A DNA stretch of 64,000 nucleotides from Salinicoccus sesuvii (GTDB lineage: Bacteria > Bacillota > Bacilli > Staphylococcales > Salinicoccaceae). Of this stretch, positions 1-8,079 are shown piece by piece. Made by a program: the position numbers and the translations under genes. The notes beneath the pieces were generated by a model. The model worked only from the letters and a program-made list of their open reading frames with translations. It was not told the origin of the DNA and searched no databases. The stretch lies in contig NZ_JBHRWV010000012.1 of the NCBI RefSeq assembly GCF_042648145.1, positions 124,001 to 188,000 on the forward strand, given 5' to 3'. Within the stretch, counting starts at the first letter, position 1; the number at the start of each line of letters is the position of its first letter.

Positions 1-1
1 T

Positions 2-613
2 ACCATCGAAAGGATTAACAACGGAATAAGTATGGAACGAAATAATACTAAATCTTCTGATGTTTTATCCTTGTCAAACAGTTTCGATGTATACGTCTAT
101 ACTGGAAGATACGAACTTATTAAAGGGACAGATATTTTACTAAAAGCATGGTACGGTACTTCAGAAGATTTTAGGAAAAGTAGCAAGTTGGTTCTAATGG
201 GCAAAGGTTCTATTGATGTTCAGAGTCTTATTAAAGATGGAAGTGTAATAAATATGGGTTACGTCGAAAATACTGAGGAATACTTAGTTCAAGGAAATTA
301 TTTTATATTACCGTCTAGATATGAAGGAATATCTAATGCTCTCTTAGAAGCTATTAAAAACAACAATTTTGTAATTGCTTCTAATGTAGGAGGGAATAAA
401 GATATAATTAAAAATGGTTTAAGTGGTTTTATCTTTGAAAAAGAAAGTGTTTCTGATTTAATTAGTAAGCTTGAGTTGACAAAAAAAATAGAGAGAAAAG
501 AGAAGGAAGATCTTATAGCTAGCTCTTACAGTCATCTAGATGCTAACTTCAACTTGAATAAGATAAGTGAGTCATATAAACAATTGTATAAGAGGGTGAT
601 AGAAGAGAAATGA
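2..613 (+). CDS. Glycosyltransferase family 4, 5'-truncated by window edge
   Basis: This is the C-terminal part of a GT4-type glycosyltransferase that adds a sugar to a lipid-linked polysaccharide repeat unit at the cytoplasmic face of the membrane. The frame is open to the first bases of the window, and residues NNGIS just before the first internal ATG (position 32) resemble the inter-domain segment of GT-B enzymes, so the gene starts upstream. The donor-binding domain is visible, with a GRYELIKGTD segment, then a YEGISNALLEA segment that matches the family E-x7-E region. The stop codon overlaps the next start by four bases (ATGA), so translation is probably coupled. The donor and acceptor sugars cannot be told. 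Confidence 0.88.
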   Translation, partial: TIERINNGISMERNNTKSSDVLSLSNSFDVYVYTGRYELIKGTDILLKAWYGTSEDFRKSSKLVLMGKGSIDVQSLIKDGSVINMGYVENTEEYLVQGNYFILPSRYEGISNALLEAIKNNNFVIASNVGGNKDIIKNGLSGFIFEKESVSDLISKLELTKKIERKEKEDLIASSYSHLDANFNLNKISESYKQLYKRVIEEK

Positions 614-1638
614 AAATAGTCCATATAACTCCTTCCTTAGCAGGCGGGGGCGCTGAGAGAATGTTAAGTAAACTAGTAGAATACGACGAAACCAACGAGC
701 ATATAATTATTAGTCTTCTAAATTTAAAGCCTCATTATAAAATTACAAATGCTGAAGTCATTTACTTGGATTTAGAAAATAATAAAATAAACAAACTCAA
801 AGCTTTCTTTATACTAAAGCGTTGTATAAAGAAGATTGATCCAGATTTGATTCAAACCTGGATGAAAGCCAATTTTTACGGACCTTTATTGAAGATGACA
901 AATCAAAAAAAAATTGTTTCCAATTTTAGAAACGGCTATTCAGGAACTCGTAATAAGGTTTTTCTAAAACTATACACTCGATATTTCAATTTTTTTGACG
1001 GTCACATTTTTGTATCTAAATCGGCTTTAAAAGAGAGAGAGGATGTAGGAATTAGATTTTCTAAATGCAGAGTTATTACCAATGGATTTGTAATCCCAAA
1101 GAGCCAACGGAAAGCACCGAGAAATCAGTTTACCATAGGCCACCTAAGTCGTTACCATTCAATAAAGAACCAACAGATGTTAATTAATGCTTATAGGGAA
1201 TTCTCTAAAGGTAAGGACACCAATTTAGTACTAGCAGGCAGAGATTTAAATGAAAAAAACTTAGATATTTCAAAAATTGATCATAAAAAAATAACAATTC
1301 TCGGAGAGCTGACAGCAACAAGTAACTTCTACAATTCAATAGATTTATTTGTTTTAACTTCAAAAAGTGAAGGATTTCCAAATGTTATTGGAGAAGCAAT
1401 GAGCTATGGTGTACCAGTGATAACGACAAATGCTGGAGAAAGCTTTCAAATTATTGGTAAGACTGGATATAAAGTAAGTTCAGAACAAGAATTAGTTAAA
1501 ATATTGAATGAACTTTTTCTAAACGATGCTAACCTTATAGAAAAAGGACTACAGGCAAAGAATAGAATTAAAGAGAAATACTCAATCCACAAAATTATTA
1601 ATAATTATACTGAATTTTACAATGAGATAGGAGAATAA
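610..1638 (+). CDS. Glycosyltransferase family 4
   Basis: This is a 342-residue GT-B fold glycosyltransferase, full length for GT4. The N-terminal acceptor domain opens with HITPSLAGGGAERML (residues 5-19), the glycine-rich loop typical of the family. The donor-binding domain carries EGFPNVIGEAMSYG at about residues 254-267, which holds the two glutamates of the E-x7-E nucleotide-sugar motif. It overlaps the preceding glycosyltransferase by four bases, and the 4-epimerase gene follows after two bases, so it is part of one operon. It probably adds one sugar of the repeat unit built by this locus. Substrate specificity is not visible. The gene is very AT-rich like its neighbours. Confidence 0.9.
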   Translation: MKIVHITPSLAGGGAERMLSKLVEYDETNEHIIISLLNLKPHYKITNAEVIYLDLENNKINKLKAFFILKRCIKKIDPDLIQTWMKANFYGPLLKMTNQKKIVSNFRNGYSGTRNKVFLKLYTRYFNFFDGHIFVSKSALKEREDVGIRFSKCRVITNGFVIPKSQRKAPRNQFTIGHLSRYHSIKNQQMLINAYREFSKGKDTNLVLAGRDLNEKNLDISKIDHKKITILGELTATSNFYNSIDLFVLTSKSEGFPNVIGEAMSYGVPVITTNAGESFQIIGKTGYKVSSEQELVKILNELFLNDANLIEKGLQAKNRIKEKYSIHKIINNYTEFYNEIGE

Positions 1639-1640
1639 TA

Positions 1641-2651
1641 ATGAAAATATTAATAACTGGCACCGCAGGTTTTATAGGTTCTCACTTAGCTAAAAAACTT
1701 TCAGAGCAACATCATCAAGTTGTGGGTATAGATAACATCAATGATTATTACGATGTTAATTTAAAAAAAGATCGTCTTTCAATATTGTTAAATAATCAAA
1801 TTAATAATTATCAGATTGATCTAAAAGACTCCAATGAAGTTATGAGAGTATTTGAAATAGAGCAACCCGAAGTAGTCGTCAATTTAGCGGCTCAAGCAGG
1901 AGTGAGATATAGTTTAGAAAACCCTCATGCATACATAACTAGTAATATTAATGGTTTTATGAATATACTTGAAGGTTGTAGACATTACCAAGTAAATAAT
2001 TTGATTTATGCATCTTCAAGTTCAGTTTACGGGGCAAACACTACTAAACCTTTTGCTACGACTGATAATATTGACCACCCCTTGAGTTTGTATGCTGCAA
2101 CTAAAAAGTCTAATGAGTTAATGGCACATACTTATAGTCATCTGTATAATCTTCCGACTACTGGCTTAAGGTTTTTCACTGTTTATGGTCCTTGGGGAAG
2201 ACCCGACATGGCACTATTTAAATTTACGAAAGCAATCATAAATAACGAAAGTATAGATGTTTATAATCATGGAAATATGATGAGAGATTTTACTTATGTG
2301 GATGACATAGTAGAAGCAATTTCACGTCTTGTCAAAAGGCCAGCCAAGCCTAACAAGAAATGGTCTGGTGACAATCCTGATCCCAGCTCTAGTTATGCAC
2401 CCTACAAAGTTTACAACATAGGTAATAACTCACCTGTAAAGTTAATGGAATTTGTAGAAGCAATTGAAAAGAGGATAGGCAAAAAAGCCTACAAAAATTA
2501 CATGGGTCTACAACCCGGAGACGTCCCAGAAACTTATGCGAATGTTGAAGATTTATTTAAAGATATTCAATTCAAGCCGTCTACTAATATACAAGATGGA
2601 GTTAACAATTTCGTGGATTGGTACATGGATTACTATAAGATTAATAAATAA
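1641..2651 (+). CDS. UDP-glucuronate 4-epimerase, CapI-like
   Basis: This is an extended short-chain dehydrogenase/reductase of 336 residues. The NAD-binding GTAGFIG motif lies at residues 7-13, a serine-rich catalytic segment at 125-128, and the YAATK motif (Tyr151, Lys155) follows. The IDNINDYYDVNLKKDRL segment near residue 30 is typical of UDP-glucuronate 4-epimerases such as CapI, rather than of UDP-glucose 4-epimerases. The expected reaction converts UDP-glucuronate and UDP-galacturonate in the cytoplasm. It stands directly before a UDP-sugar dehydrogenase gene. That dehydrogenase is of the HexNAc type, so the true substrate could also be an N-acetylated uronate. Family assignment is firm and the substrate less so. 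Confidence 0.85.
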   Translation: MKILITGTAGFIGSHLAKKLSEQHHQVVGIDNINDYYDVNLKKDRLSILLNNQINNYQIDLKDSNEVMRVFEIEQPEVVVNLAAQAGVRYSLENPHAYITSNINGFMNILEGCRHYQVNNLIYASSSSVYGANTTKPFATTDNIDHPLSLYAATKKSNELMAHTYSHLYNLPTTGLRFFTVYGPWGRPDMALFKFTKAIINNESIDVYNHGNMMRDFTYVDDIVEAISRLVKRPAKPNKKWSGDNPDPSSSYAPYKVYNIGNNSPVKLMEFVEAIEKRIGKKAYKNYMGLQPGDVPETYANVEDLFKDIQFKPSTNIQDGVNNFVDWYMDYYKINK

Positions 2652-2666
2652 GAAAGTTGGGCTAAT

Positions 2667-3941
2667 ATGAAACGTAAAATTGCAGTGGTAGGACTAGGCT
2701 ATGTTGGGTTACCAGTTGCTGTAGCATTCGGAAAATTGCATGAAGTGGTCGGGTTCGATATTAACGAAAAGCGTATTGAAGAATTAAGAAGGGGATTCGA
2801 TCGCACCAACGAAGTAGGGGCGGAAGATCTGAATAGAACGAATATAAAATTCACTTCAAATAAAAGTCATCTCTCAAATACTGATTTTATAATAGTGGCG
2901 GTTCCTACACCAATTAATAAAAATAATCAACCAGATCTTACACCGTTACTTGGCGCCAGCGAGACAGTGGGTTCTGTTATTTCTAAGAATACAATTGTCG
3001 TATATGAATCGACAGTATACCCAGGAGCAACCGAAGAAGATTGTATACCTATTTTAGAAAAAGCTTCTGGGCTTCAATGTGGAAAAGATTTTTATGTAGG
3101 TTATTCTCCTGAACGAATTAATCCTGGTGATAAAAGACATACTTTCGAAACAATAACTAAAGTAGTGAGTGGTCAAACGTCAGAAGTCTTAGAAATTGTA
3201 GCGGATGTATATGCCTCAGTTGTTAAAGCTGGTGTTCATAGAGCTACGAACATTAAAGTAGCTGAAGCTGCTAAGGTAATTGAGAATACGCAAAGAGATG
3301 TAAATATTGCTCTAATGAATGAGCTTGCTTTAATTTTTGATAAAATGGGAATAAAAACTAAAGATGTATTGGAAGCGGCTGGAACTAAGTGGAACTTCTT
3401 GAACTTTTCTCCTGGCTTAGTAGGTGGTCATTGTATTGGAGTAGATCCCTATTATTTAACTCATAAAGCTGAAGAGCTTGGGCACCACCCAGAAGTTATA
3501 CTAGCTGGTAGAAGAATAAACGATAACATGGCTAATTACATTTCTTCTTCTATCATTAAAGAAATGTTAAAAAAGGGTATAAGTGTAGTAAACAATACTG
3601 TTAATATTTTTGGATTGACTTTTAAAGAGAATTGTCCGGACCTAAGAAATACCAAAGTAATTGATATTATTAATGAACTTCAAGAATATGGTTTAAACGT
3701 TATTGTACATGATCCAGAAGCAGATTCAGCCGAAGCGAAAAAGTATTATAATATCGATTTAATTGACGTCGATAAGATCTCAAAAACTGAAGTAATGGTA
3801 TTTGCGGTTCCTCATGAAGAATACAAAGAAAATAATGAAAAGTATTTAGGTTTATTAGAAGAAAATGGGATGATATTTGATATTAAGGGAATAGTAAAAG
3901 ATGAGTTGTTAAAAGAAAAGCAGACTGTGTGGCACTTATAG
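2667..3941 (+). CDS. UDP-N-acetylhexosamine 6-dehydrogenase, TviB/WbpO/CapL family
   Basis: This 424-residue nucleotide-sugar dehydrogenase should oxidise C6 of a UDP-N-acetylhexosamine to the uronate with two NAD+. The Rossmann motif GLGYVG lies at residues 9-14, and the catalytic cysteine is Cys256 in GGHCIGVDPYYLTHKAEELG, followed by HHPEVILAGRRINDNM. That stretch matches the Vi-antigen TviB / WbpO / CapL group better than UDP-glucose dehydrogenases (Ugd). The C-terminal UDP-binding domain is present. The gene lies 15 bases after the epimerase and 14 before the aminotransferase, so it is in the same operon. It implies an acidic sugar in the polymer. Confidence 0.88.
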   Translation: MKRKIAVVGLGYVGLPVAVAFGKLHEVVGFDINEKRIEELRRGFDRTNEVGAEDLNRTNIKFTSNKSHLSNTDFIIVAVPTPINKNNQPDLTPLLGASETVGSVISKNTIVVYESTVYPGATEEDCIPILEKASGLQCGKDFYVGYSPERINPGDKRHTFETITKVVSGQTSEVLEIVADVYASVVKAGVHRATNIKVAEAAKVIENTQRDVNIALMNELALIFDKMGIKTKDVLEAAGTKWNFLNFSPGLVGGHCIGVDPYYLTHKAEELGHHPEVILAGRRINDNMANYISSSIIKEMLKKGISVVNNTVNIFGLTFKENCPDLRNTKVIDIINELQEYGLNVIVHDPEADSAEAKKYYNIDLIDVDKISKTEVMVFAVPHEEYKENNEKYLGLLEENGMIFDIKGIVKDELLKEKQTVWHL

Positions 3942-3955
3942 TTTAGGAGGATAAC

Positions 3956-5167
3956 ATGAACATTAGGACTGAAAATATACCATTTTCTCCACCAGATATT
4001 ACAGAAGAAGAAATTAATGCTGTGACGGAAACCTTAAGGTCCGGATGGATTACCACAGGACCAAAAACGAAGGAATTAGAAAATAGAATAGCTAGGTATG
4101 TTGAACAAGAGAGAGCGGTTTGTCTCAATTCAGCCACTGCTGCTATGGAAACAACGCTAAGAATACTTGGAGTTGGTCCTGGAGATGAGGTGATTACATC
4201 GGCGTACACTTATACAGCCACTGCTTCTGTAATCGATCATGTAGGTGCTAAAATTGTTTTAATTGATACTGCTCCTAATTCTTACGAAATGGATTATAAG
4301 CAATTGAAAGAGGCTATAAATAAAAATACTAAAGTAGTAATACCTGTAGATATTGCTGGGGTAATGTGTGATTATCGGAAAATTTTTGAGGTTGTAAAAT
4401 CAAAAAAAGAGCTATTTGAGCCTAGCAACGATATACAAGAATCGTTTAACAGAGTAGTAATATTATCAGATGCTGCTCACGCTTTTGGTGCTAGAAGAGA
4501 TGGTGAAAAAGCTGGAAAAGTAGCAGACTTTACTTGTTTCTCTTTCCACGCAGTTAAAAACTTAACTACTGGTGAAGGTGGAGCAGTAGTGTGGAATGAG
4601 ATTGAAGGATACAGTAATGAAAGTATCTATAATCTCTATATGCTTTATAGTTTACACGGACAGACCAAAGATGCCCTTTCTAAATCTCAAAGAGGATCTT
4701 GGGAATACGATATTATCCTACCAGCTTATAAATGTAACATGACAGATATTGTGGCCAGTATTGGTCTTGTACAGTTAGAAAGATACGAAAATATGCTTAA
4801 TAGAAGAAGTGAAATAATAAATAAATATGACGATGCTTTTTTGAACACGGAGGTAACGCCTCTTTCACATTTCTCAAATAAGCATACATCTGCAGGTCAT
4901 TTATATTTAGTCAATATACCCTCCATAACCGAGAAAAGAAGGAACGAACTTGTCTATGAAATGAGCGAGCTTGGAGTTAGTTGTAATGTTCATTATAAAC
5001 CACTACCAATGCTTACGGCATACAAAAATCTAGGCTTCAATATAAAGGATTATCCTAACGCATATATCCAATATAGTACAGAGATATCGCTACCGCTTCA
5101 TACATCGTTAAGTAATGATGATGTAGACTATATTATAGCTGTATTTAAAAAAGTACTTTCTAACTAA
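3956..5167 (+). CDS. DegT/DnrJ/EryC1/StrS-type sugar aminotransferase
   Basis: This is a 403-residue PLP-dependent aminotransferase that normally converts a nucleotide-linked keto sugar to an amino sugar. Asp172 in LSDAAHAFGA and the Schiff-base Lys201 in SFHAVKNLTTGEGG are both present, so the enzyme looks active. An AGGAGG site precedes the ATG. The 4-keto substrate would have to come from a 4,6-dehydratase. None is visible in this part of the locus, so it is either upstream of the window or is the CapD protein at 25367. The formyltransferase two genes downstream fits as the next user of the new amino group. Confidence 0.88.
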   Translation: MNIRTENIPFSPPDITEEEINAVTETLRSGWITTGPKTKELENRIARYVEQERAVCLNSATAAMETTLRILGVGPGDEVITSAYTYTATASVIDHVGAKIVLIDTAPNSYEMDYKQLKEAINKNTKVVIPVDIAGVMCDYRKIFEVVKSKKELFEPSNDIQESFNRVVILSDAAHAFGARRDGEKAGKVADFTCFSFHAVKNLTTGEGGAVVWNEIEGYSNESIYNLYMLYSLHGQTKDALSKSQRGSWEYDIILPAYKCNMTDIVASIGLVQLERYENMLNRRSEIINKYDDAFLNTEVTPLSHFSNKHTSAGHLYLVNIPSITEKRRNELVYEMSELGVSCNVHYKPLPMLTAYKNLGFNIKDYPNAYIQYSTEISLPLHTSLSNDDVDYIIAVFKKVLSN

Positions 5168-5186
5168 GAGGGAGGAATATTGTTAT

Positions 5187-5810
5187 ATGTATATTAAAGT
5201 TGGAAAGAGACTATTTGATTTTATCTTTGCTCTAATACTTCTCCCATTGTGGCTTCCTCTGTTATTGATACTAAGTCCCATTATTTACCTTTCCGATAAA
5301 GGACCGATTTTTTATAATTCAAATCGCTTAGGAAAGAATGGAAAGGTGTTTAAAATGTATAAATTCAGGTCTATGCGGATAAATGCTCCAGATATAAGGA
5401 ATCCAGATGGTTCCACTTTTAACTCTGAGAGGGATTCTAGGTTGACTCAAACGGGAAATTTTTTGCGTAAATCTAGTTTAGACGAAACCCCACAATTATT
5501 AAACGTTTTAAAGGGAGACATGAGTTTCATAGGACCAAGACCGGATTTGCCTGAACAATATGCTTTGTATTCGGAAGAGGAAAAGGAAAAGTTGTTAACG
5601 CGTCCAGGAGTAACTGGATACAATCAAGCTTACTTTAGAAACACGATACCTTGGAAAGAGCGTATAAAAAATGATGTCTACTATGTCAAAAACATAACTT
5701 TTATTTTCGATGTTATGATAATAATTAAAACAATTTCATCAGTTTTAGGTAAAAAGAACGTTTATACTGTACAAAATAAAGATAAAGCTATCTCTACCGA
5801 TCTTGAATGA
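5187..5810 (+). CDS. Phosphoglycosyl transferase (PglC-like, bacterial sugar transferase)
   Basis: This 207-residue monotopic phosphoglycosyl transferase starts glycan assembly by moving a sugar-1-phosphate onto undecaprenyl phosphate. A single hydrophobic re-entrant helix spans about residues 8-35. The catalytic Asp99-Glu100 pair lies in KSSLDETPQLLNVLKGD, and the family GPRP motif follows at about 116-119. Its short length makes it PglC-like rather than a long WbaP/WcaJ type. GGAGGA lies ten bases before the ATG. It is the only priming enzyme visible in this first locus; a second paralogue at 33730 serves the other locus. Confidence 0.9.
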   Translation: MYIKVGKRLFDFIFALILLPLWLPLLLILSPIIYLSDKGPIFYNSNRLGKNGKVFKMYKFRSMRINAPDIRNPDGSTFNSERDSRLTQTGNFLRKSSLDETPQLLNVLKGDMSFIGPRPDLPEQYALYSEEEKEKLLTRPGVTGYNQAYFRNTIPWKERIKNDVYYVKNITFIFDVMIIIKTISSVLGKKNVYTVQNKDKAISTDLE

Positions 5811-5843
5811 TTGGTAGAGTTTATCTATATAGGAGGAAAACAA

Positions 5844-6767
5844 GTGAACTATGTTTTGTTTATTGGAAGTAAATTAGGATATAAAATGTTGGAATTAATG
5901 AGTGAGAAAAATACACATATCATCTATGTTTTTGTAGAAAAAGAACACGAGCATGAGAATGAGACATTCTATAGACAGGCAATTAAATTATGTGAAGAAA
6001 ATAATATAAATTTTCGGTTGAATGCTAGTAATAAAGAAGTGATAGAATGTTTGAATGCTATCCCAACCAACATAGAATATATTATGTCTTTTGGCTATAG
6101 GAAAATGATATCTCCAGAGGTTGTCGATCGGGCATCCATTGCTGCTCTAGGCTCTCATTTCTCTCCGCTTCCACGCTATAGAGGATTTGCTCCATTGAAT
6201 TGGTTATTAATAAATGGGGAAGATTACACAGCGGTTAATTTGTTCTTTTTAGAACAAGAAGTTGATAATGGAGATATCGTTGCTTCTAAAGAAATAGAAA
6301 TTGCTTACTGTGACAATATAAATTCATTGTTTGATAAGTGTTTAAGTACTTTTGAAGAATTGATGATTAAGACTCTACCGTCCTTAGAAAATAATAATTT
6401 TACTGCTTCCAAACAAAGTAACGAAGAAGCTTCATACACTTGTGCGAGATCCCCTGAAGATGGAAAAATAAATTGGGCATCGAGCTCCTATGATATATAC
6501 AACCTAGTGAGAGGATTGACTTATCCATACCCGGGAGCCTATACATATTTTGAGAACAAAAAATTAATTGTTGTTTCTTGCGAAGAATACAATCCAGGAA
6601 ACTACGTAGGGAGAGTCCCGGGAAGAGTAATTAAAGTTATAAAGGGACGAGGAGTCGTCGTTCTTTGTGGCGACAAAGCGATTTGCATCAAAAAGGTTAT
6701 AGACCAGGACGGGAAAGTACATAGAGCTAATAATCTTATAACAAGTGTAAGAGCTACATTAAGGTAG
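5844..6767 (+). CDS. Formyltransferase-family protein (probable sugar N-formyltransferase)
   Basis: This is a methionyl-tRNA formyltransferase-like protein of 307 residues, probably using 10-formyltetrahydrofolate to formylate an amino sugar. I place the start at the GTG at 5844, eight bases or so after AGGAGG. The in-frame extension back to 5811 merely translates the ribosome binding site. The SHFSPLPRYRG segment gives the catalytic His105, and VDNGD gives Asp144. The position of the usual catalytic Asn (N-x-H) is Gly103 here. A C-terminal domain follows, as in Fmt. It lies between the phosphoglycosyl transferase and a glycosyltransferase, next to an aminotransferase, which supports sugar rather than tRNA formylation. 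Activity is not certain because of the missing Asn. Confidence 0.78.
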   Translation: MNYVLFIGSKLGYKMLELMSEKNTHIIYVFVEKEHEHENETFYRQAIKLCEENNINFRLNASNKEVIECLNAIPTNIEYIMSFGYRKMISPEVVDRASIAALGSHFSPLPRYRGFAPLNWLLINGEDYTAVNLFFLEQEVDNGDIVASKEIEIAYCDNINSLFDKCLSTFEELMIKTLPSLENNNFTASKQSNEEASYTCARSPEDGKINWASSSYDIYNLVRGLTYPYPGAYTYFENKKLIVVSCEEYNPGNYVGRVPGRVIKVIKGRGVVVLCGDKAICIKKVIDQDGKVHRANNLITSVRATLR

Positions 6768-6786
6768 ATAGAAGAGGAGAAAACGT

Positions 6787-7911
6787 ATGGCAAAACAAAC
6801 AAGTAAAATTCTACTGTGCTCTGTTCTAGCTGAAGCAATATATATATCAAGAGGAGAATTGGTAGATAAATTTTTATCCAAGGGATTCGATATAATACTT
6901 GTTGCGCCCGAAGAAGAATCTACTATTCCTTTTGATCTAATCAATAATAATTCAGTAAAGTATTATAGGATTAATCTACAGAGGACAGGAATGAATCCGT
7001 TCAGAGATATATCAACAATTAACCAAATTAAATCTATTATTAGAAAAGAAAAGCCTAGTCATGTATATTCATTCGGAGGAGCTAAAGCAGCAATTTACAC
7101 TTCACTAGCAGGAGCAAAGGGGTCCGTAAGAAATAACTATTGTATGATTAATGGATTGGGTTCTATATTTAGGGGAGAAGGAATAAAGAATAAGTTAACT
7201 AGAAAAGTCATGTCTGCTCTCTTTAAAAGAGCATTAAATAAGTCTGATGGCGTAATATTTCAAAACGAAGATGATAGACAAGAGTTTATAAACAAGAGTC
7301 TAGTCGTTAAAGACAAAACACACATAGTAAATGGATCAGGAGTTAATTTAGATATATTCACATATACGAGTATAGAAAATTTTAATAGTTTCTTGTTCGT
7401 GGGTCGCCTACTTAAAGACAAAGGAATATATGAATACGTGGAGGCAGCTAGGATACTAAAAAAAACTTATCCAAATACTAGTTTCTCTATTGTCGGTGGC
7501 TTTGATGATAATCCTACAGGGGTGAGCGAAGCTGAAATAAATGAATGGATAGAAGAAGGTATCATCACTTTCCATGGCAAGCAAAAAAATGTTCTCCCAT
7601 ATTATCAAGAGTGTACTGCTTTTGTACTACCTTCATATCATGAAGGTACTCCAAGAACGAGCTTAGAAGCAATGAGTGTAGGCAGATCAATAATTACTAC
7701 GGATGCCCCAGGATGTAGAGAAACCGTTGTTGAAGGAGTTAATGGGTATCTAGTTCCTGTTAAGAATGTTACAGTACTAGTGAAAAGAATTGAGGCAATA
7801 ATAAAATCACCAAAATTGGCTCAAACTATGGGATATGAATCGTTTAAGTTGGCTAAGGAAAAGTATGATGTTCATAAAGTGAATGAAAGTATTTTAAAGA
7901 TTATTTTATAA
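6787..7911 (+). CDS. Glycosyltransferase family 4, PglA-like
   Basis: This is a full-length GT4 enzyme of 374 residues. The donor-site motif EGTPRTSLE (Glu286 and Glu294, the E-x7-E pair) is followed by AMSVGRSIITTDAPGCRETV. The N-terminal domain has LLCSVLAEAIYISRGELVDKFLSKG and a FGGAKAAIYTSLAG segment seen in PglA/CapM-type enzymes that add the second sugar onto a lipid-linked amino sugar. It sits 19 bases after the formyltransferase and is the last gene of the first polysaccharide locus, ended by a terminator about 100 bases downstream. The sugar transferred is unknown. Confidence 0.88.
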   Translation: MAKQTSKILLCSVLAEAIYISRGELVDKFLSKGFDIILVAPEEESTIPFDLINNNSVKYYRINLQRTGMNPFRDISTINQIKSIIRKEKPSHVYSFGGAKAAIYTSLAGAKGSVRNNYCMINGLGSIFRGEGIKNKLTRKVMSALFKRALNKSDGVIFQNEDDRQEFINKSLVVKDKTHIVNGSGVNLDIFTYTSIENFNSFLFVGRLLKDKGIYEYVEAARILKKTYPNTSFSIVGGFDDNPTGVSEAEINEWIEEGIITFHGKQKNVLPYYQECTAFVLPSYHEGTPRTSLEAMSVGRSIITTDAPGCRETVVEGVNGYLVPVKNVTVLVKRIEAIIKSPKLAQTMGYESFKLAKEKYDVHKVNESILKIIL

Positions 7912-8007
7912 TAATGAACTGAACTTTAATAATCAAGGAAAAACAGTTTTTACTCGATACGACTTATAAGATACAGACAATTATTTCTATACTTTGTAAA
8001 TGTATTT

Positions 8008-8037
8008 AAAAATCGGACTTGTACAAATCCGATTTTT
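8008..8037 (+). terminator. Rho-independent terminator of the first polysaccharide locus
   Basis: A 10-bp perfect stem (8008-8017 with 8028-8037), a 10-base loop, and a right arm running into TTTTT. It is 97 bases after the last glycosyltransferase stop. The loop also contains the likely -35 element of the ribose operon. Confidence 0.8.
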
Positions 8038-8047
8038 ATGTTAAATT
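8019..8047 (+). promoter_or_regulatory. Probable rbs operon promoter
   Basis: A -35-like TTGTAC (8019-8024) and a -10-like TAAATT (8042-8047) are separated by 17 bases. The -35 lies in the loop of the upstream terminator and the -10 abuts the operator palindrome. No other promoter candidate fits between the terminator and rbsR. Confidence 0.5.
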
Positions 8048-8069
8048 TTGTGTAAACGTTTACACAAAA
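8046..8069 (+). promoter_or_regulatory. 24-bp perfect palindrome: RbsR operator and/or cre site
   Basis: A perfect 24-bp palindrome centred between 8057 and 8058, with core TGTGTAAACGTTTACACA. It covers the predicted transcription start and ends just before the ribosome binding site of rbsR. LacI-family regulators bind such palindromes with a central CG, so autoregulation by RbsR is expected. The inner 14 bases (8051-8064) also fit the CcpA cre consensus TGWAANCGNTNWCA at every position. Confidence 0.85.
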
Positions 8070-8079
8070 GGTGAAGCTA

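Noticed and set aside
5811..5843. Earlier start of the formyltransferase at 5811
   Set aside because: The extension translates the AGGAGG site itself. GTG 5844 is correctly spaced.
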